A stretch of DNA of 14,875 nucleotides, taken from NCBI GenBank assembly GCA_937871145.1, contig CALMXN010000205.1:1-14875 (forward strand), read 5' to 3'. Within the stretch, counting starts at the first letter, position 1, and each line of letters starts with the position of its first letter. The stretch is from an uncultured Clostridia bacterium. Lineage in GTDB: Bacteria; Bacillota; Clostridia; Oscillospirales; Ruminococcaceae. This document shows, one piece after another, positions 14,523-14,875 of this stretch. The notes under the pieces are model-generated. The model was given only the letters and a program-made list of their open reading frames with translations. It was not told where the DNA came from and did not search any database. The position numbers were made by a program, and so were the translations under genes.

Positions 14523-14875
14523 TTAGCCTTCAACCGGGATTTCAGGTGTAATGTCTATCTTATATCCTGTAAGACGTGCAGCAAGCTTCGCATTCTGTCC
14601 CTTGTTGCCGATTGCAAGTGAAAGCTGATTATTCGGAACAATAACTGTACATGAGTTTGGTACTTCTTCTGAAACAGCTACTGAAATAACTTCTGCCGGA
14701 GCAAGTGCTCTTGCAATAAATTCTGCATCATCCTCACTGTAAGGAATGATATCAATTTTTTCACCGTGAAGCTCATCAACGATATTTGTTATTCTTGAAC
14801 GACGTGGTCCTATGCAGGCACCGACAGCATCAACGTTCTTGTCCTTGCTGAGGTCATCGTGGCCGTGGGTTCCGG
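14523..14875 (-). CDS. nusA: Transcription factor NusA, C-terminal part (5' end outside the window)
   Basis: Elongation/termination factor that binds RNA polymerase and nascent RNA. Only the last 117 codons are present, covering the KH1 and KH2 domains: VDAVGACIGPRRSRI, then GEKIDIIPYS, FIARALAPAEVISVAV and QLSLAIGNKGQNAKLAARLTG, ending IPVEG. This is the Firmicutes form without the acidic C-terminal repeats of E. coli NusA. Two oddities: the KH1 G-x-x-G loop reads GPRR instead of GPRG, and the residues next to the window edge (GTHGHDDLSKDK) do not follow the usual pattern. KH2 looks normal. It is the first gene visible of the operon; its promoter lies outside. Confidence 0.95.
   Translation of the reverse strand, partial: GTHGHDDLSKDKNVDAVGACIGPRRSRITNIVDELHGEKIDIIPYSEDDAEFIARALAPAEVISVAVSEEVPNSCTVIVPNNQLSLAIGNKGQNAKLAARLTGYKIDITPEIPVEG

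Overview
The window looks like a low-GC Clostridia chromosome, most likely Ruminococcus-like (Oscillospiraceae). This rests on AT-rich intergenic DNA, strong AGGAGG-type ribosome binding sites, single-chain bacillus/archaeal-type glycyl-tRNA synthetase, the Firmicutes order nusA-ylxR-ylxQ-infB-rbfA-nrnA-truB-ribF, and small Clostridia families (DUF4830, YcxB-like). No database search was possible, so genus is an inference. Almost every gene lies on the minus strand. The one exception I can support is a 44-codon plus-strand ORF.

Right half (14875 down to about 6024, transcribed leftwards): a long translation/RNA-metabolism operon. It runs nusA (5' end missing), ylxR, ylxQ, infB, rbfA, nrnA, truB, ribF, then gltX overlapping ribF, and finally a 99-codon conserved hypothetical gene closed by a rho-independent terminator at 6024-6046. 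Genes are separated by a few bases, by at most about 100 bp, or overlap. The products act in transcription elongation (NusA), RNA-binding and RNase P control (YlxR/RnpM), L7Ae-like RNA binding (YlxQ), translation initiation (IF-2), 30S maturation (RbfA), nanoRNA turnover (NrnA), tRNA psi55 formation (TruB), FMN/FAD synthesis (RibF) and Glu-tRNA formation (GltX).

Middle (5946-3885): a YcxB-like membrane protein with its own promoter, then glyS with its own promoter and a terminator at 3885-3909 that could work on both strands.

Gap 3261-3884: the least ordinary part. A near-consensus plus-strand promoter (TTGACA, 16 bp, extended TG-n-TATAAT) precedes an ORF for a 44-residue single-pass membrane peptide. 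About 360 bp of hairpin-rich, non-coding DNA follows, bracketed by two 32-bp imperfect direct repeats, and ends at the terminator shared with glyS.

Left part (3260-1): a DUF4830 membrane-anchored protein with a Thr/Ala/Pro-rich tail; an RsuA/RluB-family pseudouridine synthase whose conserved part begins exactly at the DUF4830 stop codon, with no ordinary start codon there; an MsmK/UgpC-type sugar-importer ATPase with its own promoter and a possible operator; a terminator; and the 5' part of a YjeM-like amino-acid permease running off the window edge.
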